Shown here: positions 1 through 6,294 of the stretch, in pieces
Numbering within the stretch: the stretch's first letter is position 1
Layout: each line of letters starts with the position of its first letter
Source of the DNA: Alphaproteobacteria bacterium
Lineage (GTDB): Bacteria; Pseudomonadota; Alphaproteobacteria; Micropepsales; Micropepsaceae
Assembly (NCBI GenBank): GCA_003451645.1
Contig: DMER01000234.1
Span: 24,047 to 30,527, forward strand
Length of the DNA: 6,481 nucleotides
Reading direction: 5' to 3'
Translations under genes and position numbers: made by a program
Notes under the pieces: generated by a model
The model's input: the letters and a program-made list of their open reading frames with translations, nothing else
Told to the model about the DNA's origin: nothing
Database searches by the model: none

Positions 1-292
1 CCCAGCGCGCGATCCCACCTTCACCGTCTTGCGTCCCGTCGTGATCGATCAGCCGCGACCGCCACGCGCGCCGCAACTCGGGCGTCGGCAAACGCGCGAT
101 GATAAGAGCGTCTTTGACCGGAATGCGCGCCTGATAGACATATCGATTGAGCGCCCAGGCTTGCACTTGCCGGAGGGTCAACTTGCCCCCGTGCAGCAAC
201 CGGTGAAAGGGGTGTTTGTCGTGATAGCGCAAGGCGCCGATCTGGCGTAGCGCCGCCTCAAATTCGGACGGGCTCATGGGCGCAAGGGTCAT
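1..292 (-). CDS. pqqC: PqqC, pyrroloquinoline-quinone synthase (N-terminal part, truncated by window edge)
   Basis: PqqC is the cofactorless oxidase of PQQ synthesis. It closes the ring and carries out the final multi-electron oxidation of the intermediate to PQQ in the cytoplasm. Only the first 97 codons are present; the family is about 235-255 residues long, so some 60% lies beyond base 1. The translation begins MTLAPMSPSEFEAALRQIG and continues with YHDKHPFHRLLHGG (residues 23-36), NRYVYQARIPVKDA (49-62) and LIDHDG (81-86). These are strongly typical of PqqC. Tyr23, His24, Arg50, Gln54, Lys60, Arg80 and His84 fall at the positions I recall for active-site residues of the Klebsiella enzyme. 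The ATG overlaps the pqqB stop (ATGA, bases 292-289). A GGAG eight bases upstream (304-301) supports this start over the in-frame ATG at codon 6. It is not disrupted within the window. Confidence 0.95.
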   Translation of the reverse strand, partial: MTLAPMSPSEFEAALRQIGALRYHDKHPFHRLLHGGKLTLRQVQAWALNRYVYQARIPVKDALIIARLPTPELRRAWRSRLIDHDGTQDGEGGIARW

Positions 293-1200
293 AGCGTGAA
301 CTCCATTCCGTCCTCTGCAATGCGCCAGCCCGCAGCCTCAAGCTCGCGCCGCTCAAAGCTGCCGCGCATGAGGGCCGGATTGGTGTTATTGATGTGAATG
401 AAGTACTTGTCCACGGACCGCAAGTCCCGGAAGGCATCAACACTGCCGCCGGGCCCCGTCATGGGCATGTGCCCCATCCGCCGGCCGGTCTTTTCCCCTT
501 CGCCGGATTTCAACAGTTCGTCATCCCGGAACAAGGTGCCGTCAAAGAACAGCAACGCCACATCTTGAAGCCGCGCCAAAAGGTCCGCGGTCACATCGCC
601 ACAGCCCGGGATGAAGGCGGCCTTCGCTGGCCCATCCGTTGTCGAGAACAGCAATCCCAATGCCTTGCCGCCAGCAGCGTTCACCGCGAAACCCTCTTGC
701 GTCTCGGCAAAAAGGGGCGGCTTTCCGGGAACCTCAAACGGTGTCACCACAAGACCGGAGAGCGGCTCGAAGGGCTTGCCTGGCTCAATCGCGATGCGTT
801 GCACATGATTGGGATTGAGCACGCCAAAGATCGGGTTCTGCGCGAGAACACCCAGAACATAAGACGAGGCGAAGAGGCTTAAGGCTTGGCGCTCTCGCAG
901 GGTGAGTAATCCCGCGATCGCGTCCACATCGGCGCCCGTAAGCACTACAGCGGATAGGGGCGACGCGCGAAGTGCCGGCTCGTTAGGATGGAGCGCCTTG
1001 GTATTGATGATCTGCTGCCGCATGTCTGGCGATGCGTTGAAAATCGCCCAACGCTCGCCGTCCACCGAGACCGCCAATGAGCATTGGGTCAGCCTTGGAA
1101 CAGCAGGGCTGCCGCGAAAGGCGGCACTTGAAATGCGATTATTCGCGTTCCATTGCGGGACGCCGCCTCCAGCGCCCGCGCCGAGGACAATGATGCGCAT
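289..1200 (-). CDS. pqqB: PqqB, metallo-beta-lactamase-fold protein of PQQ biosynthesis
   Basis: PqqB has a metallo-beta-lactamase fold and acts between the PqqE/PqqD-crosslinked peptide product and PqqC. Published work assigns it hydroxylase activity on a tyrosine-derived intermediate; older literature proposed a transport role. At 303 residues the length is normal. Visible family marks are the N-terminal LGAGAGGGVPQWN loop (residues 6-18), FNASPDMRQQI (54-64), GLLTLRERQ (97-105), FIPGCGDV (196-203), LLFFDGTL (216-223), MGHMPM (242-247) and FIHINNTNP (267-275). Asp220, His244 and His269 are kept. Two departures stand out. The usual Cys-x-Cys-x-x-Cys after QWN is replaced by ANNRIS, and the usual Asp-x-Asp-His reads Asp91-Val-Asp93-Ala94. 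The reading frame is intact. The gene starts 25 bases after pqqA, with GGAG at 1214-1211 ten bases before the ATG, and overlaps pqqC by four bases. Confidence 0.96.
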   Translation of the reverse strand: MRIIVLGAGAGGGVPQWNANNRISSAAFRGSPAVPRLTQCSLAVSVDGERWAIFNASPDMRQQIINTKALHPNEPALRASPLSAVVLTGADVDAIAGLLTLRERQALSLFASSYVLGVLAQNPIFGVLNPNHVQRIAIEPGKPFEPLSGLVVTPFEVPGKPPLFAETQEGFAVNAAGGKALGLLFSTTDGPAKAAFIPGCGDVTADLLARLQDVALLFFDGTLFRDDELLKSGEGEKTGRRMGHMPMTGPGGSVDAFRDLRSVDKYFIHINNTNPALMRGSFERRELEAAGWRIAEDGMEFTL

Positions 1201-1225
1201 CTGGCGAGCGCTCCGCCCGCGAGGC

Positions 1226-1312
1226 TTACTTCTTGACGGTCGCGCAGGCGTAGCAGTTGATTTCCATGCCGATGCGGGTCTCGACAGCCTTTGGCTTGGT
1301 CCAGGTTTTCAT
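1226..1312 (-). CDS. pqqA: PqqA, 28-residue PQQ precursor peptide
   Basis: PqqA is the ribosomally made peptide from which PQQ is built. The radical SAM enzyme PqqE, with the chaperone PqqD, joins a Glu and a Tyr side chain in the conserved Glu-x-x-x-Tyr motif. The peptide is then cut and processed further. Here the peptide starts MKTWTKP and carries GMEINCYACA (residues 15-24), ending VKK. Glu17 and Tyr21 are the expected crosslink pair. Cys20 and Cys23 flank the tyrosine, a pattern I recall from other alphaproteobacterial PqqA peptides. The MKTWTKP start is also typical of the family. The ATG at 1312-1310 is preceded by a strong AAGGAG seven bases upstream. The same frame stays open upstream to 1747, but only as a shadow of the DUF2817 gene. 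It lies 25 bases ahead of pqqB, in the usual pqqA-B-C order. Confidence 0.96.
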   Translation of the reverse strand: MKTWTKPKAVETRIGMEINCYACATVKK

Positions 1313-1391
1313 CTTCGCGCTCCTTGCAATTGCGATCCCTGTAATGTGGATCAAGCCCGCGCGCCGCACAAGGGGGCCGCTTGCCACATTT
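1313..1391. other. Spacer upstream of pqqA, possible pqq promoter region
   Basis: This is the longest gap between same-strand genes in the window (79 bases), so a separate pqq promoter could lie here. On the minus strand a weak pair, TTGATC then AATTGC 17 bases later, can be found. The AATTGC abuts the ribosome binding site, which argues against a normal 5' leader. I see no clear rho-independent terminator after the DUF2817 stop, so read-through from upstream is also possible. Confidence 0.35.
1320..1325 (-). promoter_or_regulatory. Ribosome binding site of pqqA
   Basis: AAGGAG on the minus strand, seven bases before the pqqA ATG. It is the strongest Shine-Dalgarno match in the window and fixes the start of the peptide gene inside a longer open frame. 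A strong site would suit a precursor peptide needed in larger amounts than its processing enzymes; that last point is inference. Confidence 0.85.
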
Positions 1392-2489
1392 TCACGGCTC
1401 CATAAGGCCATCGATGGCCTGCGCAAAGACCGAGCGCGCCCGTGCCCAGACCAGCTCCTTCCAGTCTTCGCAATCGGGATAGAAAGCACGCCGGATCTGG
1501 GCTTTGATCTCCTTTGCATCCTGCCGCAGCGGGTCGCCATGCAAATGCAGCCAGTTATCGGCGCGCAAGGCCTTGAAGACCTCATGCGTGGCGTAAGTCC
1601 CGTATTCGAGGCAACATGCCGTAACGTCGGCGTGGAGCAGGTTCTGCGCAAAGGCGCCATCGACACTGCCCGTGACGTCGGCCGACACGGATTCGCCGTT
1701 CTTGGTCGAGAGCACGGTGTCGCCCCACCACCGCCTGGCGCGCGCATAGGCGCCGCTCGACTTAGGCTCTTCGGTAATCAGCTCCCCATAGCCATAGGGC
1801 CCGAGGCCGGTATGGACATCAACAATGGCAACCCGGCCGCAAGACGCAAACTCCCGCCTCAGGAGATGCTTCAACAGACCGGCGGACCAGGTCTCGAATG
1901 CACCACCGAAGTAGAGACCACCCGGATAAGCATACTGCCCTTGCGTGATCGCCTCCTGCAACGCAAAGACCCCATGCTCCCTCGCATAGGCTGCCAGTGC
2001 CGCATCGGCCGCAGCTTCACTCTTGGCATCTAACTGCGCCGGGGCGATAGCGTCCTTCAGAACCTCATAGCCCGGGTGCAGGGCTTTACGGACACTGTGA
2101 TCGACAAAGTTCCGGTTGAGGTCGACATTGTCCTCGTTGACCCGGCGGTTCCAGGCAAAGCCATAGGGGTTGATCGCATGGATCAGAACAATCCTCAGGC
2201 CGCGAGGAGGATTTGCGAAGCCCGGATCGTTGAGGAACCCCAATTGGCATCCAGACCCTGCATAGCCTTCGACGCCATGCGTGCCGGACATGATCAAGAG
2301 CGCCTGCTCGGCGGCGCGATCGCCCCAAATCGCTACATCAGTCGTTAGGTCTTCGCCGGCAGGGCCTTTTGCATGGGGGTTCAAATAGGCCGTCAATGCA
2401 AACCCGCGCGCCGCAGCAGCCTTGCGAAAGTGTGTACGGCCGGACGCATAATCGGCGGGGAAGTAGTCTTGTTCAGCCTGACCAGCCAT
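1392..2489 (-). CDS. DUF2817 family protein, M14-like zinc peptidase fold
   Basis: This 365-residue protein belongs to the DUF2817 group of M14 carboxypeptidase-like proteins, whose physiological substrate is not established. The expected zinc-site elements are all visible. SGTHGVEGYAGSG (residues 68-80) supplies His71 and Glu74. NRRVNEDNVDLNRNF (114-128) carries the substrate-binding Asn/Arg cluster. VDVHTGLGPYG (223-233) supplies the third ligand, His226. CLEYGTY (293-299) supplies Glu295 as likely general base. No signal peptide or membrane segment is apparent, so a cytoplasmic location is inferred. The protein looks complete and catalytically competent. It follows the cyclase gene by 39 bases and precedes pqqA by 79. 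The ATG at 2489 has only a moderate GGGG upstream; the next in-frame Met is far inside the domain. Hydrolysis of a peptide or amide is likely, but its target is unknown and a role in PQQ peptide processing is only speculation. Confidence 0.88.
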   Translation of the reverse strand: MAGQAEQDYFPADYASGRTHFRKAAAARGFALTAYLNPHAKGPAGEDLTTDVAIWGDRAAEQALLIMSGTHGVEGYAGSGCQLGFLNDPGFANPPRGLRIVLIHAINPYGFAWNRRVNEDNVDLNRNFVDHSVRKALHPGYEVLKDAIAPAQLDAKSEAAADAALAAYAREHGVFALQEAITQGQYAYPGGLYFGGAFETWSAGLLKHLLRREFASCGRVAIVDVHTGLGPYGYGELITEEPKSSGAYARARRWWGDTVLSTKNGESVSADVTGSVDGAFAQNLLHADVTACCLEYGTYATHEVFKALRADNWLHLHGDPLRQDAKEIKAQIRRAFYPDCEDWKELVWARARSVFAQAIDGLMEP

Positions 2490-2528
2490 CCCATAACCCC
2501 GTATTCTCTGGCAACACCGACTCGCCTG

Positions 2529-4841
2529 CTACTTTTCTAGCGCGGTCCAGGCGCCATTCCAATCATCGGGAAGATCGGTCTTGGCCCAGGATGACAGCCG
2601 CGCTTCAAAGGTATCAAAAATCGTCTTGTCAAAGCCAGGCAACGCACGGCCCTTAGCGATCGCTGCGCGGGCCGCCTCCCATTGCTTCGCGCGGATCGCC
2701 GCAAACAGCTCCTGCAGGATGGTGTCGATGGCAATGTAGTCCGGGGTCAGTTTGACCTCCGGAGATCCCATCAAGGCATAGAGTCTTGCAGGCGTGGCAC
2801 GCCCCTTGACGGTGACATAATCGATTTCCAGGAACGCGTATGATTCTGGTATCAGGGCGACAGTATCCTCGCCCACAACCATCAGCGATCCATAATTGCC
2901 GGATAGTGTTTGAAAACGGGCAGCCAAATTGACCGCGTCGCCCAAAGCTGAATAGTCAAAGCGCTGATCGGAGCCCATATTGCCGACAACACACGGGCCG
3001 GAATTGATGCCGATCCCGACCGCGATCCGTTTGACCTTGTGCTGTTTGTAAAAACCTTCGGCGTCCAGCTGCTCATTCAAACGGCGCAACTTGTCTTGCA
3101 TCTCAAGGATGCACTTGCAGGCATTGAAGGCATGATCGGCATCGTCCAACGGCGCGTTCCAGAACGCCATGATGCAGTCGCCAATGTACTTGTCGATCGT
3201 GCCTTTGCTATCAAGCACCGACTGGGACAGCGGCGTCAGGACGCGATTGATCAATTTGGTCAGGCTCTGCGGATCGGTCCTGAAACTTTCGGCGATGGAG
3301 GTGAACCCACGGATATCGCAGAACAAGACCGTCAGGTCGCGGGTGGTTCCGCCCAGCTTTAGCTTTGAGGGGTCCTTGGCGATTTCTTCGACAACGCCTG
3401 GCGCCAGATACTGCGAGAAGGCATTGCGCACGGTCCGGCGTTCGGATTCTGTTTCGATGAAGCGAACAATGGCAGCCGAGGCGAAGACGAGCCCAATAAT
3501 CAGCGAAGGTGAGACCGGATCATAGAGCCGCAAGTCCAACACGAAGCTCCAAAGGCTGAACCCAAAAGCGGCAACAATCCCGCCAAAGGCCACAAACGCG
3601 ATCCAATAAGGCGAGACGCGGCGGATCAGCCCTAGGACGGCAAGCCCTAAGGCAAGCGAGAATAGCAACTCGACCCCAAAGGCATAATCGGGGCGCATGA
3701 GGAACTGACCGAGGAGCATCTGCTCAGTGGCCATCACATGCACCTCAACGCCGGGCATGTTGAGGTCGATCGGCGTGCCGCGAATGTCGCGCAAGCCCTC
3801 AGCGGTCGTGCCAACAAACACGATGGCGTCCTTCATCCGGGCAGCGACATCGGCCGCATTGGCGCCTGGCTCCAGCAAGTCGTGCATGGCAATCCGGCGC
3901 GCGGGTTCACGTCTTGTGAAGTGAAGCCAGATGAAGCCGTCCTCGGTTGTCTCAATCGTCGTGTTCCCAGCCTTGACGCGCGAAATGCCGCTCATCTGGC
4001 CGAAATTCGCTTCATCCGAGGCGCCAGGCATTTTGATCCCGATCCGCTTTGTACCGGAGAGCACACGTATGGCCTCCGCCGAGAGGCTGGGTACAATCTG
4101 ACCGTCCAAGTTCAAAAGGACAGGCACGCGCCGGATGATGCCGTCGAAATCGGGAATCGCATTGAATGACCCGATCCCCGCGGCGGCGGCTTCGATCTCG
4201 GGCAGATTTACCTGTGCGCCGGAGAACTTTGGCAAATAGTCCAAAGGATCGCCATCTCCGATCTTGGCTGGATTGACCTTGAGCGCGGGCTTGCGCGCCA
4301 GCGCACCGTCATTCAAAGCCATGCCAAGGACCACCGGCATTTGCTGAATGGCCTCAGCAAAGACGTCGTCATGGCTGGGCAGAGTGGAGATCAGGTTCCG
4401 TGCATCGACCCACCCTTGCGAGTCGGCCGGCAGGTCCGCCAACACTTTTGCAGGAGACGTGCGATCGGCCTCCGCAAACAAGATATCGAACACCAGAACC
4501 TTCGCGCCCATCTCTTTGGCGCGTGTAACGATTTGGGCCATGGTGCGCCGCGACCAGGGCCACTGGCCATAGCGCCGCAAACTCTCATTATCAATGTCGA
4601 GGTAACGCACCGCGGTGCCAGTTTTCTCTGTGGTATCTATGTAGGCGCGCGGGGCGGTGCGCTGATAATAGTCCCAGACTTGGAGCCGAAGGCTCGATAG
4701 GACCGAACCCGGATCCTGGATTTGAGCGAAAAGGCCCAAAAGCAACAACAACCATGGGGCCCAGTGCAGCCAACGGATCATGCGGGTGTGGTCGATGAGC
4801 CCAGAGGCTCTTACCGGTCCGCTTTCGTCTTGGACTGCCAT
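2529..4841 (-). CDS. CHASE2-domain class III adenylate cyclase, membrane-bound
   Basis: This 770-residue protein is predicted to make cAMP from ATP in response to an extracytoplasmic signal. In order it has: a membrane helix at about 27-41 (WAPWLLLLLGLFAQ); a CHASE2 sensor at about 45-375 with YLDIDNESLRRYGQWPWSR (80-98) and VFDILFAEADR (117-127); three membrane helices at about 385-406, 412-432 and 443-460; a connector ending NAFSQYLAPGVVEEI (473-487); and the catalytic domain at about 500-690. Metal-binding Asp509 lies in LFCDIRGFT and Asp555 in KYIGDCIMAFWN. Lys551 is the likely purine-selecting residue. Asn638 and Arg642 in GDAVNLAAR are the transition-state pair. Ser631 sits where Asp or Thr is usual. 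All catalytic residues are present, so a homodimer should be active. About 80 helical residues follow the domain. The ATG at 4841 has GGGA seven bases upstream; Met21 is an alternative start. DUF3754 lies 30 bases upstream, suggesting co-transcription. Confidence 0.93.
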   Translation of the reverse strand: MAVQDESGPVRASGLIDHTRMIRWLHWAPWLLLLLGLFAQIQDPGSVLSSLRLQVWDYYQRTAPRAYIDTTEKTGTAVRYLDIDNESLRRYGQWPWSRRTMAQIVTRAKEMGAKVLVFDILFAEADRTSPAKVLADLPADSQGWVDARNLISTLPSHDDVFAEAIQQMPVVLGMALNDGALARKPALKVNPAKIGDGDPLDYLPKFSGAQVNLPEIEAAAAGIGSFNAIPDFDGIIRRVPVLLNLDGQIVPSLSAEAIRVLSGTKRIGIKMPGASDEANFGQMSGISRVKAGNTTIETTEDGFIWLHFTRREPARRIAMHDLLEPGANAADVAARMKDAIVFVGTTAEGLRDIRGTPIDLNMPGVEVHVMATEQMLLGQFLMRPDYAFGVELLFSLALGLAVLGLIRRVSPYWIAFVAFGGIVAAFGFSLWSFVLDLRLYDPVSPSLIIGLVFASAAIVRFIETESERRTVRNAFSQYLAPGVVEEIAKDPSKLKLGGTTRDLTVLFCDIRGFTSIAESFRTDPQSLTKLINRVLTPLSQSVLDSKGTIDKYIGDCIMAFWNAPLDDADHAFNACKCILEMQDKLRRLNEQLDAEGFYKQHKVKRIAVGIGINSGPCVVGNMGSDQRFDYSALGDAVNLAARFQTLSGNYGSLMVVGEDTVALIPESYAFLEIDYVTVKGRATPARLYALMGSPEVKLTPDYIAIDTILQELFAAIRAKQWEAARAAIAKGRALPGFDKTIFDTFEARLSSWAKTDLPDDWNGAWTALEK

Positions 4842-4871
4842 TCCCTGATCCCGCTTGAGTGGCCGAGTTGA

Positions 4872-6113
4872 TTAGGCGGTTTGCTCCCGGCCCTCAGCAT
4901 CATAGATGTTGTCCCAGTGGGCCGCCAGCCTGGCCAAGCCTTCGCGCACGGGGACTGCGGTCAGGTAGGGACCTGCGCGGGTCACCAATTTGAGCCGCTC
5001 AAGCTTGGCCAAAGCGTCACCGATCTCGAAATCTATGTCCATCTTGAAGGTGCGCCGTAGCCAGTCTTCGGCCGCGCTGTCCAAATTCTCCTGCGTCTTG
5101 GTGCCTTGGGTGACCAGGATCATATAGGCGATCAAGGCCTCCTTGGTGTCTTGTTCTTCCGCTGCACCAATCAGGCTTTCAAAAACACCGGCATTGTTTG
5201 AGGCGTTCCTGAAATAGACATTATCCGCCACGCGCTTTTGGTATTTCAGCTTTTTGAAGGTGTAGTTCGAGTATTGCCGGAAGGCAAAGGCACCGGCGCC
5301 GAACAGGACGGCAAGCGCGCCGATCGCCTGCTTCATCTGGCTGTCGCTAACGGTACCCTCATAGCCGAGGAACGCGCCACCCAGCACGAAGATCACAGAC
5401 AAGGCCGGCAAGATATTGAGCAAGATCGGCACAGCGCCTGCGAGCGCCGGGGCGCCCAAGAGAAAGGCATCCGCCCGCGTGATCTGAATGCGGATATCCG
5501 GATATAAAAGGCAAATGTCGTGCACCGGAATGTCGTGGAACGCCTTCATGAGGACCGTTCCGGGGACCGCACCGGCGGGCAAGGGGCGCTGTGACTTGTC
5601 CTTTGGGTCGTCTTTGCGAAAGCGCACATAGAGAACGACATCGTCGTAAACCTCGACGTCTTGTTGCCGGCTGAAGAGCCCGAAGAACCGGGGAACGGTT
5701 TCCGACCCAATATGCATACCTCGGCTGAAAAAGCGGACCTCCTCATAGTGCCAGCGCGGCGCCTTGGTGCGGACCTGCTTCTGTTTTGTCTCACCCTCGC
5801 AAGCGCTCAGATCGTCCGGCGAGATTTCGTCAAAATTTGCTTGCCGAAGGACCTCTTGCATTTCCTGGCGGAGAGCCTGCACTCCCTTGGCATCAGCGGC
5901 AGGGTCAGCTGGATGAGATTTTTCGAACAATGCATAGGTATCTTTGAGGGTCTCAAGCTCGTCATAATACTCGTGATGGATGATCGCACCGAGCAGGGCC
6001 GTCATCCGCCGGAACAAGGCAGGCTGCGCGATCTTGCGGTCAACAGCGGCCGCCAGCGCGGCCATCAGCTCGCGCTTGCGCACCGGAATATAGGATTGTC
6101 GTTTGCGCCGCAT
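4872..6113 (-). CDS. DUF3754 (TMEM143-like) membrane protein
   Basis: This 413-residue protein resembles the DUF3754 family, which includes mitochondrial TMEM143; no biochemical function is established. It opens with YIPVRKREL (residues 8-16), typical of the family start. The middle region has YDDVVLYVRFR (156-166) and KAFHDIPVHDICLLYPDIRIQ (190-210). Two hydrophobic segments at about 219-250 and 262-279 look like a membrane hairpin. Then comes the family signature DNVYFRNASNNAGVF (297-311) with AAEEQDTKEALIAYMIL (317-333), and a C-terminal winged-helix-like stretch is possible. The frame is open upstream to a TTG at 6179. I chose the ATG at 6113 because GAGGGG lies seven bases before it and the conserved family start follows directly. 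The longer form would add 22 residues without family features. It is probably the first gene of the minus-strand run, 30 bases ahead of the cyclase. Confidence 0.87.
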   Translation of the reverse strand: MRRKRQSYIPVRKRELMAALAAAVDRKIAQPALFRRMTALLGAIIHHEYYDELETLKDTYALFEKSHPADPAADAKGVQALRQEMQEVLRQANFDEISPDDLSACEGETKQKQVRTKAPRWHYEEVRFFSRGMHIGSETVPRFFGLFSRQQDVEVYDDVVLYVRFRKDDPKDKSQRPLPAGAVPGTVLMKAFHDIPVHDICLLYPDIRIQITRADAFLLGAPALAGAVPILLNILPALSVIFVLGGAFLGYEGTVSDSQMKQAIGALAVLFGAGAFAFRQYSNYTFKKLKYQKRVADNVYFRNASNNAGVFESLIGAAEEQDTKEALIAYMILVTQGTKTQENLDSAAEDWLRRTFKMDIDFEIGDALAKLERLKLVTRAGPYLTAVPVREGLARLAAHWDNIYDAEGREQTA

Positions 6114-6120
6114 TTTGCGC

Positions 6121-6126
6121 CCCCTC
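6121..6126 (-). promoter_or_regulatory. Ribosome binding site of the DUF3754 gene
   Basis: GAGGGG on the minus strand with a seven-base spacer to the ATG at 6113. It decides the start against the upstream in-frame TTG at 6179, which has no comparable site. Confidence 0.65.
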
Positions 6127-6184
6127 AGCGCAGAGTTGCCCGCATTCGGATCGTTAATCCATTCCCGATAGGGTCCCAAAGGTC

Positions 6185-6213
6185 ACTATCCGGATTTGGG
6201 GGCGGGCGTGCAA
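6185..6213 (-). promoter_or_regulatory. Candidate sigma-70 type promoter for the minus-strand gene run
   Basis: On the minus strand CTTGCAC (TTGCAC at 6213-6208) is followed after 17 bases by GATAGT (6190-6185). The -10 element matches four of six consensus positions and the -35 three of six, with the TTG core kept. Transcription would begin near 6178, giving a leader of about 65 bases before the ATG at 6113 and excluding the TTG start at 6179. This is a pattern match by eye, in the only divergent intergenic region. Confidence 0.35.
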
Positions 6214-6230
6214 GGCAAAGTGTTGAGACA

Positions 6231-6243
6231 TGTTCAAAGAACA
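6231..6243. repeat. Short perfect inverted repeat TGTTC-AAA-GAACA
   Basis: Two five-base arms, TGTTC and GAACA, flank AAA in the region between the divergent genes. It lies about 18 bases upstream of the candidate -35 of the minus-strand run and about 50 bases upstream of the plus-strand ATG. It could be an operator half-site pair for a dimeric regulator. Arms this short also occur by chance. Confidence 0.3.
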
Positions 6244-6279
6244 CAGGCCGCACCTTGCCCACATGCCCAAAAGGTCCTG

Positions 6280-6292
6280 GGGTTGCAAACCC
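6280..6292. repeat. Short perfect inverted repeat GGGTT-GCA-AACCC next to a start codon
   Basis: Five-base arms GGGTT and AACCC flank GCA and end two bases before the plus-strand ATG at 6295. In mRNA this could form a small hairpin over the ribosome binding region; as DNA it could be an operator. No good Shine-Dalgarno sequence is visible before this ATG, so the repeat may matter for translation. Chance is a serious alternative. Confidence 0.3.
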
Positions 6293-6294
6293 TT

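Noticed and set aside
1340..1390. TGTG...CACA pair upstream of pqqA as a cAMP-receptor site
   Set aside because: The half-sites are 18 bases apart, whereas CRP sites need TGTGA and TCACA six bases apart, and the adjoining bases do not match. It would have fitted the neighbouring cyclase, but the sequence does not support it.
1355..1391. Possible rho-independent terminator after the DUF2817 gene
   Set aside because: The stretch is GC-rich but forms no convincing stem-loop followed by a T run on the minus strand.
394..1405. Plus-strand open frames opposite pqqB and pqqA (162 and 167 codons)
   Set aside because: Both are antisense to well-recognised genes and their translations have no domain-like features.
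1226..1747. 173-codon minus-strand version of the pqqA frame
   Set aside because: The first 145 codons overlap DUF2817 in another frame and look like a low-quality Arg/Pro-rich shadow. Only the last 28 codons are PqqA, with their own strong ribosome binding site.
1257..2033. 258-codon plus-strand open frame
   Set aside because: It lies opposite the DUF2817 gene, shows no recognisable motif and has Pro/Arg-rich composition typical of an antisense shadow in GC-rich DNA.
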